Below are positions 9,136 to 18,390 of a DNA stretch of 64,000 bases, in pieces; position 1 is the first letter of the stretch, and each line of letters opens with the position of its first letter. Origin of the DNA: Yersinia artesiana (GTDB taxonomy: Bacteria > Pseudomonadota > Gammaproteobacteria > Enterobacterales > Enterobacteriaceae); the NCBI RefSeq assembly GCF_902726545.1, contig NZ_CACVAD010000012.1, positions 38,805-102,804 on the forward strand, read 5' to 3'. Made by a program: the position numbers and the translations under genes. The notes beneath the pieces were generated by a model. The model was not told the DNA's origin. It worked only from the letters and a program-made list of their open reading frames with translations, and did not search any database.

Positions 9136-10803
9136 CTACTGATTCAAAAGCGTCGGATAAATAAAATCGATGTCATACAGAGTGCGGCTTTCGCCGTTCA
9201 CCCGATAATCTCCATGGATGTAACCACCATTGGTAATAAATTGAGGTATTGCTGCCAACTTATTCTGTTTCGCGGCAATCAAGGTTAATAAAGCTAATGC
9301 AATCGGATTGTCGATACGGAAATAACGGTGTTCCGCCGATTCGACAAACAGGCCGCGATGGTAATGTTGTTGAAATAAGTCATTCCCTATTTGCCAGGCC
9401 AATGCGAATAATTGGCTGCATTGGCAATGCTCAGCCAGTTCAACTAAGGCCAGTAGCAGATAAGGGGAGGCGGCTGGTTTTTTGTCGTCCATCAGTGCCG
9501 CACGACGTTGTTGTTTGTTTAATTCAGCTAACTGCCAGCGGTGCAGTAAGACCGCAATCAAATCCAGCAGCTCGTCATCTTCACTGGCTCGCCAGGCTCT
9601 AACCAGTGGCAGCAGGTAATCTACTTCTAATGGGAATGGCGAGATAACCTTACCTTTAGCGCCATAATAGCCATCGCGCTGTAAGACATAGCCGCTCATA
9701 TCCTGCCCATCGTTCCATAACGGGCGCAATGTATTACTCTCGACGTCATAGGCGAAACGATAGTAATTTTTTAACCCGTCAATCACCCATTGCAGAACTT
9801 CTGCATCCGGCTGTTGGCGCAAGATATCCAGCATTGCCAATGGGTTATCAATCAATAATGGCCGCATGTCACGGAATAAGACATTGGCTTCACGGGCAAT
9901 CTCACCAAACTCAGGGCCGAACTGGCGCTTGGCACGGTCGCCATACCAGGATTGGGTTTGGTTATCATCTTCCGGTATCGGCCGGCGCTGTTGTGGCGAA
10001 CTGAATTGATAAACCGGCAGTCCTGTTTCAGGATTGCGGGCCAAGACGTATTGACGGTATAAATGTTTGCCCCAGGCAGCCGCTGCGATGTCGCCGGTAT
10101 ACTCAGCATATTTATATGCAGCGTAAATGAGATCAGTACCTGCGTTAACAAAGGTCAGGCCTTTAGTTTCGGGTAGCTGTGGCCAGACTTGCGGATTCAC
10201 CACGTCATGACGTGCATGGGTGAAAACATGTGGGTCACGTTGCTTGTCATAACTACCATGGCGGCCCAGATCCAGCGTTTGCCAGTCTTCGACGTGGGCA
10301 TGCCAGAAACCCTGTAGGAAATTAAGTGTTTTTTCCCGATCGACATTGAGCAGCAAGTCGTAATAGGGTAGGTGGTGTTTAAGTTCATGCACTTGCGCTT
10401 TCGACTCTGGGCCTTCAGTTTTTAATGTGTCCAGATTCAAGAAGCGGTGACCGCCCCAATAAAACAGCCCGCTTTGCTCATGAACACCGTGTTGCATGAA
10501 ATAGCTGCTTTGTACCCGCGCTTGTTGATGATATTGCGGGTCTTGCGTCACCAGACTGAGTGCATCCAATGTACGCAACCAGTTCTGTTGACTGGCAAAG
10601 TTAGATATCGGAACATGACGACCATCTGGAAATTGCCAGACCACAGGTTGGTGAGTCAGGACATCAAAACCATCGGCCATCAACGGGGTAGGGTTCTGAT
10701 TGCTATGGCTAACAGACTGGACTAAATCAACATAGCTTCGGATAGCACTGAGCCAGTTAATCATCACTGCGTCGCTGCCTTTAATGTTGCCGACAAAATC
10801 CAT
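9136..10803 (-). CDS. pelW: PelW-type intracellular exo-pectate lyase, family PL2
   Basis: 555 residues, matching the length and sequence style of PL2 lyases (for example LFYWGGHRFLNLDTL, GRHGSYDKQRDPHVFTHARHD, HRYFRIDNPIALALLTLIAA). There is no signal peptide, so it should act in the cytoplasm on oligomers imported by TogMNAB. Known role of this subtype: manganese-dependent release of unsaturated digalacturonate from chain ends. Yersinia also has a secreted PL2 relative, which would carry a signal sequence; this is not that one. The gene leads the togMNAB operon and has a KdgR box and a probable CRP site upstream. Confidence 0.88.
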   Translation of the reverse strand: MDFVGNIKGSDAVMINWLSAIRSYVDLVQSVSHSNQNPTPLMADGFDVLTHQPVVWQFPDGRHVPISNFASQQNWLRTLDALSLVTQDPQYHQQARVQSSYFMQHGVHEQSGLFYWGGHRFLNLDTLKTEGPESKAQVHELKHHLPYYDLLLNVDREKTLNFLQGFWHAHVEDWQTLDLGRHGSYDKQRDPHVFTHARHDVVNPQVWPQLPETKGLTFVNAGTDLIYAAYKYAEYTGDIAAAAWGKHLYRQYVLARNPETGLPVYQFSSPQQRRPIPEDDNQTQSWYGDRAKRQFGPEFGEIAREANVLFRDMRPLLIDNPLAMLDILRQQPDAEVLQWVIDGLKNYYRFAYDVESNTLRPLWNDGQDMSGYVLQRDGYYGAKGKVISPFPLEVDYLLPLVRAWRASEDDELLDLIAVLLHRWQLAELNKQQRRAALMDDKKPAASPYLLLALVELAEHCQCSQLFALAWQIGNDLFQQHYHRGLFVESAEHRYFRIDNPIALALLTLIAAKQNKLAAIPQFITNGGYIHGDYRVNGESRTLYDIDFIYPTLLNQ

Positions 10804-10858
10804 TACCGTAACCCCATCATAGAAATGTTAGGTCGGAACCGGTTTATGGTTCCTTATA

Positions 10859-10878
10859 AATAGAAACATCGTTTCAAT
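10859..10878 (-). promoter_or_regulatory. KdgR operator upstream of pelW-togMNAB
   Basis: AATAGAAACATCGTTTCAAT contains the inverted repeat GAAAC-ATC-GTTTC, about 55 bases before the pelW start. The 327-base gap to kduD holds this box, a likely CRP site further upstream and the kduD terminator; I see nothing else in it. Confidence 0.8.
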
Positions 10879-10922
10879 CTATTATATTTGTATTTACTGG
10901 CGAGTCATTGGGCGAATGACAA

Positions 10923-10944
10923 AAGTGTGATCGGAGTCGGAACG
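10923..10944 (-). promoter_or_regulatory. Possible CRP site upstream of pelW
   Basis: The segment has a perfect left half TGTGATC and a poor right half (AGTCGGA). Its placement, about 45 bases upstream of the KdgR box, mirrors the arrangement at kdgM. Confidence 0.35.
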
Positions 10945-11024
10945 TTGTTTTGAATTTTTTATTTTTGCAGTAATGGCAAGGTTTTTGGCAGCGCTGTGTT
11001 TGTTAACCATTTGATAAATAAGTA

Positions 11025-11052
11025 ATAAAAAAGGCACAACTGCTGTTGTGCC
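11025..11052 (-). terminator. Terminator after kduD
   Basis: The perfect 8-bp stem GGCACAAC / GTTGTGCC with a 4-base loop is followed on the minus strand by TTTTTT. It lies about 80 bases past the kduD stop. Confidence 0.85.
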
Positions 11053-11130
11053 TCAATAGAGTTTTGAGCTGGAATATGGCGAATAACCGTAGGAAATAAT
11101 CCTTAACTCAAATTAGTAATATTTATTGGT

Positions 11131-11892
11131 TTAGCGAGCCAACCAGCCGCCATCAACAGCGATAGTGTAACCACTGATATAGTCAGATGCTTTGGAAGCC
11201 AGGAAGACCACTGGGCCTTTCAGGTCATCAGGCAAGCCCCAACGGCCAGCCGGGATGCGATCAAGGATCTCTTTGCTGCGCTCTTCATCTTTACGCAACT
11301 GCTGAGTGTTGTTGGTTGCCATGTAACCCGGTGCTACAGCGTTCACATTGATACCGTGTTTAGCCCATTCGTTGGCTAACAGGCGAGTCACGCCCATTAC
11401 CGCACTTTTCGAGGCTGTATAAGAAGGAACACGGATACCGCCCTGGTAAGACAGCATCGAAGCCACGTTGATGATTTTGCCGCCAGTGCCTTGCTTGATA
11501 AATTGCTTGGCAACCGCCTGAGACATAAAGAACACCGTTTTGATGTTCACGTTCATCACATCATCCCAGTCCTTTTCGCTGAAGTTGATCGCATCTTCGC
11601 GGCGGATAATACCGGCGTTATTGACCAGGATATCGATTTGGCCAAATTCAGCAATGGCGCGTTCCAACAGGGCAGGGATGCCATCGATTTTGCTCAGATC
11701 AGCCGTCAGGCTTAAGAAGCGGCGACCTAAAGCCGTCACTTTCTCGATAGTCTCTTTTGGCTCAACAATATTCACACCAACGATATCGCAACCTGCTTCG
11801 GCTAAACCAATCGCCATGCCTTGGCCCAAACCTGTGTCACAGCCGGTAACCAGAGCAATTTTACCCTTTAACTCAAAGGAATCTAAGATCAT
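11131..11892 (-). CDS. kduD: KduD, 2-dehydro-3-deoxy-D-gluconate 5-dehydrogenase
   Basis: 253 residues from the ATG at 11892 (MILDSFELKGKIALVTG), the family length. A start nine codons further upstream is open but lacks family similarity, while GAGAGA precedes the chosen start. Short-chain dehydrogenase features: TGCDTGLGQG cofactor loop near residues 16-25, NNAG near 87-90, catalytic Ser in ASMLSYQGG and YTASK (Tyr-x-x-x-Lys) near 156-160. Known role: reduces 2,5-diketo-3-deoxygluconate to 2-keto-3-deoxygluconate with NADH, the step after KduI. It is downstream of kduI in the same direction. Confidence 0.93.
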   Translation of the reverse strand: MILDSFELKGKIALVTGCDTGLGQGMAIGLAEAGCDIVGVNIVEPKETIEKVTALGRRFLSLTADLSKIDGIPALLERAIAEFGQIDILVNNAGIIRREDAINFSEKDWDDVMNVNIKTVFFMSQAVAKQFIKQGTGGKIINVASMLSYQGGIRVPSYTASKSAVMGVTRLLANEWAKHGINVNAVAPGYMATNNTQQLRKDEERSKEILDRIPAGRWGLPDDLKGPVVFLASKASDYISGYTIAVDGGWLAR

Positions 11893-11947
11893 AGCTAACA
11901 TCTCTCTCAAGGCGGCCAAAGAGTACCGCGATTATAATATTAGGGAG

Positions 11948-11973
11948 AAAACCGCCCAAAGGACGGCTTTGGT
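11948..11973 (-). other. Hairpin between kduI and kduD
   Basis: On the minus strand AAGCCGTCC can pair with GGGCGGTT (one bulge, one mismatch), followed by TTTCTCC. It could be a weak attenuator or an mRNA-stability element in the 111-base gap between the two genes. The pairing is imperfect, so this is tentative. Confidence 0.3.
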
Positions 11974-12003
11974 AGGGTGATGCTTAACGCCGTTGGCAAA
12001 CAT

Positions 12004-12840
12004 TTAGCGCAGTTCGCTAACGGCAATATGGTCCATATCACCGAAGACCTGGTTTTCACCGACCATGCCCCAGATGAAGGTGTAACGTTTAGTACCCACA
12101 CCTGAATGGATAGACCAACTTGGTGAAATAACTGCCTGCTCGTTATGAACCAGCAAATGGCGAGTTTCCTGCGCCTGGCCCATCATGTGGAAGACGGCTG
12201 TTTCTTCGTCCATATCAAAGTAGAAATACACTTCCATGCGCCGGTCGTGGGTATGACAGGGCATTGTGTTCCAGAGATTGCCGGGTGCCAGCTTGGTCAA
12301 CCCCATGGTCAGTTGGCAGGTTGGCAACACATCGGGCACGATGTATTTATTGATAGTGCGGCGATTACTGGTCGCGTCATCACCCAATGTTTGCGGTGCG
12401 GCCTCTGCCAGTGTGATTTTCTTATTGGGATAAGTGGTATGTGCTGGTGCGCTGTTGTAATAGAACTTGGCAGGCCTGGTAGCATCGAGGCTACTAAACG
12501 CAACATCTATAGCGCCTTTGCCTACATACAGCGCTTCTTCATTACCAATTTCGTAAACCTGCCCATCAACCGAGATAAGGCCCGGCCCGCCAATATTGAT
12601 AACACCCAATTCGCGGCGCTCTAGAAAATAACTCACACCTAATTGCTTGCCCACTTCATCACCAATGCTGACCGTTTTCTCGACTGGCAAAATACCGCCC
12701 ACAATGATTCGGTCGATGTGGCTATAGGTCATGGTGTATTCATCTGCGACGAAAATATTTTCAATCAGAAATTCACGACGCAGACCTGCGGTATCGAGTT
12801 GCTTTGCGTGGTCACTATGAATGCTTTGACGAATTTGCAT
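12004..12840 (-). CDS. kduI: KduI, 5-keto-4-deoxyuronate isomerase
   Basis: 278 residues, the family length. The cupin fold has the zinc-binding pattern in [17 protein letters not shown] near residues 194-210 (two His and a Glu) and a further His near residue 245. Recognisable stretches are [24 protein letters not shown] and [17 protein letters not shown]. Known role: converts 5-keto-4-deoxyuronate to 2,5-diketo-3-deoxygluconate, the substrate of KduD. It is divergent from kdgF across a 237-base region with a KdgR-type box, so both may be controlled from there. Confidence 0.93.
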   Translation of the reverse strand: MQIRQSIHSDHAKQLDTAGLRREFLIENIFVADEYTMTYSHIDRIIVGGILPVEKTVSIGDEVGKQLGVSYFLERRELGVINIGGPGLISVDGQVYEIGNEEALYVGKGAIDVAFSSLDATRPAKFYYNSAPAHTTYPNKKITLAEAAPQTLGDDATSNRRTINKYIVPDVLPTCQLTMGLTKLAPGNLWNTMPCHTHDRRMEVYFYFDMDEETAVFHMMGQAQETRHLLVHNEQAVISPSWSIHSGVGTKRYTFIWGMVGENQVFGDMDHIAVSELR

Positions 12841-12918
12841 GTCGGTGCCTCTCTTTCGGTTCGGACCGGTGTTTCTTTTGATGTGGTGATGATAGTATTT
12901 GCGGGAAGTTAATTCAAT

Positions 12919-12941
12919 AAAAATGAAATGATGTTTTATTA
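12919..12941. promoter_or_regulatory. KdgR operator between kduI and kdgF
   Basis: AAAATGAAATGATGTTTTATT at 12920-12940 resembles a KdgR box with one strong arm (TGAAA) and a weaker right arm (GTTTTA). It lies about 80 bases before kduI and 137 bases before kdgF, so it most likely controls kduI and perhaps both genes. Confidence 0.65.
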
Positions 12942-13077
12942 TTTTTTGAGGGACGTCATGATTTTTGGATTAATTATGCTTGAACTGCAGATTTTGGCCG
13001 TAGAATGGGCCGAATTCAGCGTAAAACTGTGACTAGGCTACAGCAGAAACCATTTTGCATAATAATGAGGAGAAACA

Positions 13078-13410
13078 ATGAAGATGTTCTTTATTAATGA
13101 TGAAACGCCTTGGGAAGAGTTAGGCAATGGCATTAAACGCAAAGTTATGACCTGGAGCGACGATCTGATGATGGTCTGCGTTCACTTTGATAAGGGCGCT
13201 ATTGGTGTGGCGCACAAGCATGATATTCATGACCAGATTGCTTATGTAGCGGCCGGTAGTTTTGAAGTGGAAATCGAAGGGCAAAAACGTATTTTGAAAG
13301 CGGGTGATGCCTATCGTGCGGTTAAAAACGAGATGCATGGTGCAGTATCACTGGAAGACAACAGTATTTTGATCGATACCTTTAATCCTAAGCGGGATGA
13401 TTTCCTGTAA
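13078..13410 (+). CDS. kdgF: KdgF, pectin-degradation cupin
   Basis: 110 residues, a single small cupin domain. The metal motif is HKHDIHDQ near residues 42-49, followed by GSFEVEIEG and the second half-motif ending in His near residue 88. KdgF is known to speed the conversion of unsaturated galacturonate monomers to the linear keto form used by KduI. The gene faces kduI divergently, which fits a place in the same step of the pathway. AATGAGGAGAAACA gives a strong ribosome site. Confidence 0.92.
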   Translation: MKMFFINDETPWEELGNGIKRKVMTWSDDLMMVCVHFDKGAIGVAHKHDIHDQIAYVAAGSFEVEIEGQKRILKAGDAYRAVKNEMHGAVSLEDNSILIDTFNPKRDDFL

Positions 13411-13420
13411 AACGTATTCA

Positions 13421-13453
13421 GGCGGCTGGGTATTCACTTCAGCCGCCTTGATT
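13421..13453 (+). terminator. Terminator after kdgF
   Basis: GGCGGCT / AGCCGCC with a 13-base loop, followed by TTGATT. The T run is weak, so efficiency may be partial. Confidence 0.6.
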
Positions 13454-13518
13454 AACGCCACAGCATTAGCCGCTGATAAAGTTATCGTCACCTAAATCAG
13501 TCGTGGCAAAACCGTTTA

Positions 13519-14184
13519 TCACGAAATATCTTCTTTACGTAACTGTTCCAGCGACTCCAACTGTATATCTGCTAAGACCCAACGAGGGTCGGCCCGGTAT
13601 TCAACTGTAGGGATGACAATAGAGCGCATACGTGCGGCTTTAGTGGCAATCATCCCATTGACTGAATCCTCCAGCGTGACACATTCCAGAGGGTCGACAC
13701 CCAGATCAGATGCCGCATTCAAATACACTTCTGGGTGCGGTTTACTGTAGGGCAGGTATTCTGCTGACACCAGGCGGTCGAAGTATTTTTCAATATTTAA
13801 CATTGCCAGAACGCGCTTTTGCATATGCAGCGGCGAAGCCGATGCCAGACCAATTTTCAACCCTTGTGCGCGGCACAGCTCCAGCGCATATTCCACTCCG
13901 GGCAGCACCGGTTTGGTCTCTTCCACTAAATCTATTGCGCGGGCAATAATACGTTTGCACACTTCTGCCTGACTTGGCCCTTGCCATGGCATGGACTGGA
14001 ACCAAAGTTTCACCACTAAATCGATGCGCAATCCAAGGGTATCGGGTAGGGAGTCTCTCGACGAGGTATCCAGCCCCAGCTCGGTGAAAATATCAAGTTC
14101 AGCCTGTAGCCATAACGGCTCCGAATCAATTAGCAAGCCGTCCATATCGAAAATTGCGGCCTTAATTGCGTGAGGGGTCGCCAT
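13519..14184 (-). CDS. yniC: YniC / HxpB, HAD-family sugar-phosphate phosphatase
   Basis: 221 residues. HAD motif I is DMDGLLIDSEPLW (residues 14-26, nucleophile Asp14), motif II is GLASAS near 110-115, the conserved lysine is in YSKPHPEVY near 143-151 and motif IV is LEDSVNG near 168-174. Known role of the E. coli orthologue: hydrolysis of 2-deoxyglucose-6-phosphate and hexitol phosphates in the cytoplasm. In E. coli yniC lies directly between yniB and ydjM; here the pectin block separates it from ydjM. Confidence 0.92.
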   Translation of the reverse strand: MATPHAIKAAIFDMDGLLIDSEPLWLQAELDIFTELGLDTSSRDSLPDTLGLRIDLVVKLWFQSMPWQGPSQAEVCKRIIARAIDLVEETKPVLPGVEYALELCRAQGLKIGLASASPLHMQKRVLAMLNIEKYFDRLVSAEYLPYSKPHPEVYLNAASDLGVDPLECVTLEDSVNGMIATKAARMRSIVIPTVEYRADPRWVLADIQLESLEQLRKEDIS

Positions 14185-14433
14185 TTATTATTTCTCCTGT
14201 TTGGTTTCTAGCTACTGATTGAACACTCTATCATTGGTTCATGGTGATTGAACCGGCAGAACACAATTCTCTGTCTTTCTTACAGTATAATTTATTAACT
14301 TAATGATATTGCGCTGGATGAGCTAGGCTTGAATTTACGTTAATCGTAAGAAGTTGCGCAAATTTCTGCACAAGACCGGGATGCAGCAGGTAAACTAAGG
14401 CCACATAAGTGGTGGTATTTACAAGGAGAAGTC

Positions 14434-14988
14434 ATGACCTATCAACAGGCTGGGCGTGTCGCTATTATCAAACGGATAGCCGGGTGGCTCGTATTTATTC
14501 CAGCGCTGCTGTCAACATTGATTTCAATTATCAATTTTGCCTATCAATATAGTCAAAAAAGCACCGGAATTAATGCGGTTATGCTGGATTTTATCCACGT
14601 TATGACCGATATGATCCGCTTTAACACGACTTTTCTGGATATCTTCTGGTACAACTCGCCCGTGCCTGATTTCGAACAAGGATTTTCAGCATCGAATATC
14701 ATGTTCTTCATTATTTATATGCTGATTTTCGTGGGCTTGTCATTACAGGCATCGGGTGCGCGCATGTCACGACAAGTACGGCATATTCGCGAAGGCATTG
14801 AAGACCAGATGATTTTGGAGCAGGCGAAGGGCAGTGAAGGGCGCACCCGTGAGCAATTAGAAGAGAAAATAGTCTTACCGCATCACACTATCTTTTTGCA
14901 GTTCTTTACCTTATATATCCTGCCATTAGTCATCGGTGTGGTGTTCTATTTTGTTATTAAACTATTAGGATTGATGGCTCAGGGGTAA
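14434..14988 (+). CDS. yniB: YniB-family inner-membrane protein
   Basis: 184 residues, similar in length and start (MTYQQAGRVAIIKRIAGW) to E. coli YniB. Three hydrophobic segments are visible, near residues 17-36, 88-105 and 152-176, with a charged stretch between the second and third. Function is not known. The ribosome site AAGGAGAAG is strong. It is divergent from yniC. The 249 bases between them hold both promoters, but I did not identify an operator. Confidence 0.85.
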   Translation: MTYQQAGRVAIIKRIAGWLVFIPALLSTLISIINFAYQYSQKSTGINAVMLDFIHVMTDMIRFNTTFLDIFWYNSPVPDFEQGFSASNIMFFIIYMLIFVGLSLQASGARMSRQVRHIREGIEDQMILEQAKGSEGRTREQLEEKIVLPHHTIFLQFFTLYILPLVIGVVFYFVIKLLGLMAQG

Positions 14989-15023
14989 TAATATTACCCA
15001 ATAGCACTGGCGTATCATGATGA

Positions 15024-15049
15024 AAAGGCCCATCACTCAGGGCCTTTTT
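15024..15049 (+). terminator. Terminator after yniB
   Basis: AAGGCCC / GGGCCTT stem with an 8-base loop and a run of five T. Confidence 0.85.
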
Positions 15050-15197
15050 GCTGTCTATTTATCTGAAATTGAAACAAATTAATCTATTGAAAGAATTTTC
15101 TGGTCAGTGACCTCTCATACTCGTCTTGCCCTCACACTATTGAGTCAGTGATTCCCTTATGCTGTAGCACTATTTCCTCTGTTACATCAGTCAAGTC

Positions 15198-16088
15198 ATG
15201 AACGTTTTTATTTCAAAGAAAATGCGTAATTTTATTATTTTGGCCCAAACCAACAGCATGGCCAAAGCGGCAGAAAAATTACATATGACCGCTTCACCTT
15301 TTGGTAAGAGTATTGCGGCCCTGGAAGAATTGGTGGGATATGCGTTGTTTACCCGTAATGAAAAGAGCATCAGTTTAAATAAAGCGGGTCAGGAACTTTA
15401 TCAGGAATTATTCCCTATTTATCAACGGCTATCGGCCATTGATAACACCATTATCTCAATGTCTCAGCGGCAAAAAAATATCGTTATTGGCATTGATAAC
15501 ACCTATCCCACCATCATTTTTGATCAGTTATTCAGCCTCAGTGATAAATATGATGGGGTAACAGCTCAGCCTTTTGAGTTCAGTGAAAACAGTGTGATAG
15601 ATGATTTACTCGACCGGCGGGTGGATTTTATTATTTCCCCGCAACAAGCTTCTCCCCGGGTAACCCATATTGATAGTTTGCAAACCACGGAGCTGCCATT
15701 ACTGCGACTTGGCTTTTTGGTTTCGCGTCGTTTTGAAAATTGCCAATCATTGGAACTATTGAATACGCTGCCGTGGCTGCAAATGCGCTTTCAGAATCGG
15801 GCTAATTTTGAATCCTTATTAGATGCACATTTCCGTTCCATTGGGATTAACCCGACCATTATTTATCGCCCGTACAGTTTTATGGCAAAAATCAGTGCAG
15901 TCGAGCAGGGGCAATTTCTGACCGTCGTGCCACAGTTTGCTTATCGGCTAGTGAATCCGGCCAAACTTAAATATTTCGATGCGCCGAATCAGCCCATGTA
16001 TATGCGCGAGTATCTCTATTCACTCAAGAATAATCACCATATAGAACAAGTCATGGGCTATATCCATTCGGATCGTAATGGTGATTAA
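15198..16088 (+). CDS. LysR-family transcriptional regulator
   Basis: 296 residues. The N-terminal winged helix-turn-helix is plain (FIILAQTNSMAKAAEKLHMT, residues about 13-32, then FGKSIAALEELVGYALFTR). The C-terminal part is a LysR-type effector domain. The target is unknown. It is tail-to-tail with scpC, the stop codons overlapping by 4 bases, so it travels with the sbm operon and may control it; E. coli also has a LysR gene (ygfI) beside its sbm operon, but I cannot show orthology from sequence alone. Confidence 0.85.
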   Translation: MNVFISKKMRNFIILAQTNSMAKAAEKLHMTASPFGKSIAALEELVGYALFTRNEKSISLNKAGQELYQELFPIYQRLSAIDNTIISMSQRQKNIVIGIDNTYPTIIFDQLFSLSDKYDGVTAQPFEFSENSVIDDLLDRRVDFIISPQQASPRVTHIDSLQTTELPLLRLGFLVSRRFENCQSLELLNTLPWLQMRFQNRANFESLLDAHFRSIGINPTIIYRPYSFMAKISAVEQGQFLTVVPQFAYRLVNPAKLKYFDAPNQPMYMREYLYSLKNNHHIEQVMGYIHSDRNGD

Positions 16089-17566
16089 GGTGCCAGCATG
16101 GAACCATATTCAAATAAGTTTTGATGTAGCCGAAATGCCTGGGCCAGGTCGTGATGTAAATGCCCCCCTTTAGCCTGTGCCAGGTATTGATGCAGGTAGT
16201 CGCGATACAGCGGATGGGCGCAGTTATTGATAATCGCCACGGCGCGTTGTGTCGGCGACAAACCGCGTAAATCCGCAACACCTTGTTCTGTAACAATAAC
16301 TTTGACACTGTGTTCACTGTGATCAACATGAGTACACATTGGCACAATGGTGGAGACTTTGCCGCCTTTGACAATAGAGGGGGCCATAAAGATGGAGAGA
16401 TAAGCATTGCGCTCAAAATCGGCGCTGCCGCCAATGCCATTGACCAATTCGGTACCCGCCACATGGGTGGAATTGGCGTGACCATAAATATCAAACTCCA
16501 ATCCCACATTGAGGGCAATCACCCCTAACCGGCGAATGATTTCCGGATGATTAGAAATCTCTTGTGGGCGCAAAACAATCCGGCTGGCAAAGAAGTCCAT
16601 ATTGTCATAGATTTTTTTCAGTGTGGCAGGTGAAATTGTTAAGCTCGAGGCACTGACACCCAGTACTTTTTCCGTCTCTAACAACTGCGCCACCGATTCC
16701 TGTAACACCTCTGAATACATCATAAACGGCGGAATGTCGGGATTTTCCCCAAGGCGTTTCATCACTGCATTATTGATGTTACCGACCCCGCTTTGCAGTG
16801 GCAGAAACTCGGGCGGAATACGGCCTAATTTCAGTTCATTCAGCAAGAAACTCACCACATTGTCGGCAATTTTCTCACATAATGGATTTTCGCGATCAAG
16901 GCTATTACTGGCATCCGGCAGCTCAGTTTCGACAATGCCGACAATCCTGGCTGGATCAACCTGTACATAAGGTTGGCCCACCTTATCCAGAGTATGGAAT
17001 ATCGGCAGAGTATTGCGCCGGGGCGGAGCACCCAGCATAACAATATCGGCCAATTCGGCGACCCGAGGGCTGTGATAATGATTTAATTCGATGATGATTT
17101 TCTTGGCTTTATGCAAAAACACCGGTGAGTTGCCAATGCCGCTGGTGAGATAAACCTTCCCATCGGCGGTGATAGCTGAGGCCTCAATCACTGCCACGTC
17201 AATATCACCAAAGAAACCATAGTTAACCATTTGCGCCACTTCACTCAGGTGCAAATCAACAAAGCTAACCGCACCTTGATTGATCTTCTCACGTAATAGT
17301 GAGGCGGTTTGATAAGGCGCACGCCAGACAATAGCCTCGGCAGCGGCTAATTCATCATCCGCCTGAGCACTGATTGATGCGCCGGTCAGTAAGCGGATTT
17401 GAAACTCTTTTTGCTGCTGATGCTGCGCCATAGCGCGTTTGGCAATGGCCGCAGGCAGCACTTTGGGCGCGCCCGCCGGGGTAAAACCACTGAACACCAC
17501 CATATTTCCATGCTCAATGCACTCGGCGGCCTCATCAGCCGTCAATCTGCAATATGGCCGTTTCAT
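16085..17566 (-). CDS. scpC: ScpC, propionyl-CoA:succinate CoA transferase
   Basis: 493 residues from the ATG at 17566 (MKRPYCRLTADEAAE), with AAGGA upstream; this matches E. coli YgfH length. An ORF start 12 codons further upstream has no family similarity. Motifs of the acetyl-CoA hydrolase/transferase family: GFTPAGAPKVLP near residues 27-38, GVGNINNAV near 256-264 and VTEQGVADLRGLSP near 437-450. Known role: moves CoA from propionyl-CoA to succinate, closing the succinate-to-propionate cycle. It is the last gene of sbm-argK-scpB-scpC. Confidence 0.93.
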   Translation of the reverse strand: MKRPYCRLTADEAAECIEHGNMVVFSGFTPAGAPKVLPAAIAKRAMAQHQQQKEFQIRLLTGASISAQADDELAAAEAIVWRAPYQTASLLREKINQGAVSFVDLHLSEVAQMVNYGFFGDIDVAVIEASAITADGKVYLTSGIGNSPVFLHKAKKIIIELNHYHSPRVAELADIVMLGAPPRRNTLPIFHTLDKVGQPYVQVDPARIVGIVETELPDASNSLDRENPLCEKIADNVVSFLLNELKLGRIPPEFLPLQSGVGNINNAVMKRLGENPDIPPFMMYSEVLQESVAQLLETEKVLGVSASSLTISPATLKKIYDNMDFFASRIVLRPQEISNHPEIIRRLGVIALNVGLEFDIYGHANSTHVAGTELVNGIGGSADFERNAYLSIFMAPSIVKGGKVSTIVPMCTHVDHSEHSVKVIVTEQGVADLRGLSPTQRAVAIINNCAHPLYRDYLHQYLAQAKGGHLHHDLAQAFRLHQNLFEYGSMLAP

Positions 17567-17591
17567 AGAGAAATCCTTTAGCTGTATAGGG

Positions 17592-18377
17592 TTAACGCCC
17601 AAGAAAGTTAGGTTTACGTTTCTCCATAAAGGCGCTCATGCCCTCCTGGTAGTCTTCGCTGTCGTAGACCGCGCGCCGCATGCCTTGAATGCGCTCAAAC
17701 TCATCGGAATTCATGGTATGGGCTTCCCCTAAAACACGCAGTTCCTCTTTGATCACGGCAATTGCCAGTGGGGCTTTTTCCGAAATAACGTGTGCCAGTT
17801 TCAGGGTGAAATCTTCCAGTTCGCTGGGTTCAACCACATGATTGAGAATACCCACGGACAAGGCGCGTTCGGCAGTGATAGGTGCGGCGGTAAAAATCAG
17901 CTCTTTGACAATGTGAAAACCGGCATCACGGATAAGGTTATGAATACCCACCAGATTATAGGGAACCCCCAGGTTGACGGGCGTCATGGAAAAGGTCGAA
18001 TTATTACAGGCAACAATGATATCTGAACTCATGATCATCTCGAATGCGCCGCCCCAGACACTGCCTTCAACCATTGAGATGATCGGTTTAGGATATTTTT
18101 GAATGGCGCGGGTGATTTGGCGTAGCGGGTCGTCATAGGACAGCGGGTCACGTCGGCCGGTGGGGAGTTCGTGGATATCATGGCCGGCAGAGAACACTTT
18201 TGAGCCTTCGGCGGCGCGCAAAATAATGCAGCGAATATCGGTATTATTCAGGTCATGCAGCGCTAGCATCAAATCATCCATAAACACTTTACTTAATGCG
18301 TTCAACTTGCGGGCGTGGTTGAATTCAATAATGCCAACCCGATTGGCAATCAACACTTTGACATACTGATAAGACAT
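17592..18377 (-). CDS. scpB: ScpB, methylmalonyl-CoA decarboxylase
   Basis: 261 residues from the ATG at 18377 (MSYQYVKVLIANRVG), the E. coli length. The open frame extends 52 codons further, but that part overlaps argK out of frame and looks like random sequence. It is a crotonase-fold protein with AGHDIHELP near residues 66-74 and VEGSVWGGAFEMIMSSD near 104-120. Known role: decarboxylates methylmalonyl-CoA to propionyl-CoA, the step after Sbm. It lies 13 bases after argK and 25 before scpC. Confidence 0.93.
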   Translation of the reverse strand: MSYQYVKVLIANRVGIIEFNHARKLNALSKVFMDDLMLALHDLNNTDIRCIILRAAEGSKVFSAGHDIHELPTGRRDPLSYDDPLRQITRAIQKYPKPIISMVEGSVWGGAFEMIMSSDIIVACNNSTFSMTPVNLGVPYNLVGIHNLIRDAGFHIVKELIFTAAPITAERALSVGILNHVVEPSELEDFTLKLAHVISEKAPLAIAVIKEELRVLGEAHTMNSDEFERIQGMRRAVYDSEDYQEGMSAFMEKRKPNFLGR

Positions 18378-18390
18378 AATGGTTATCCCT

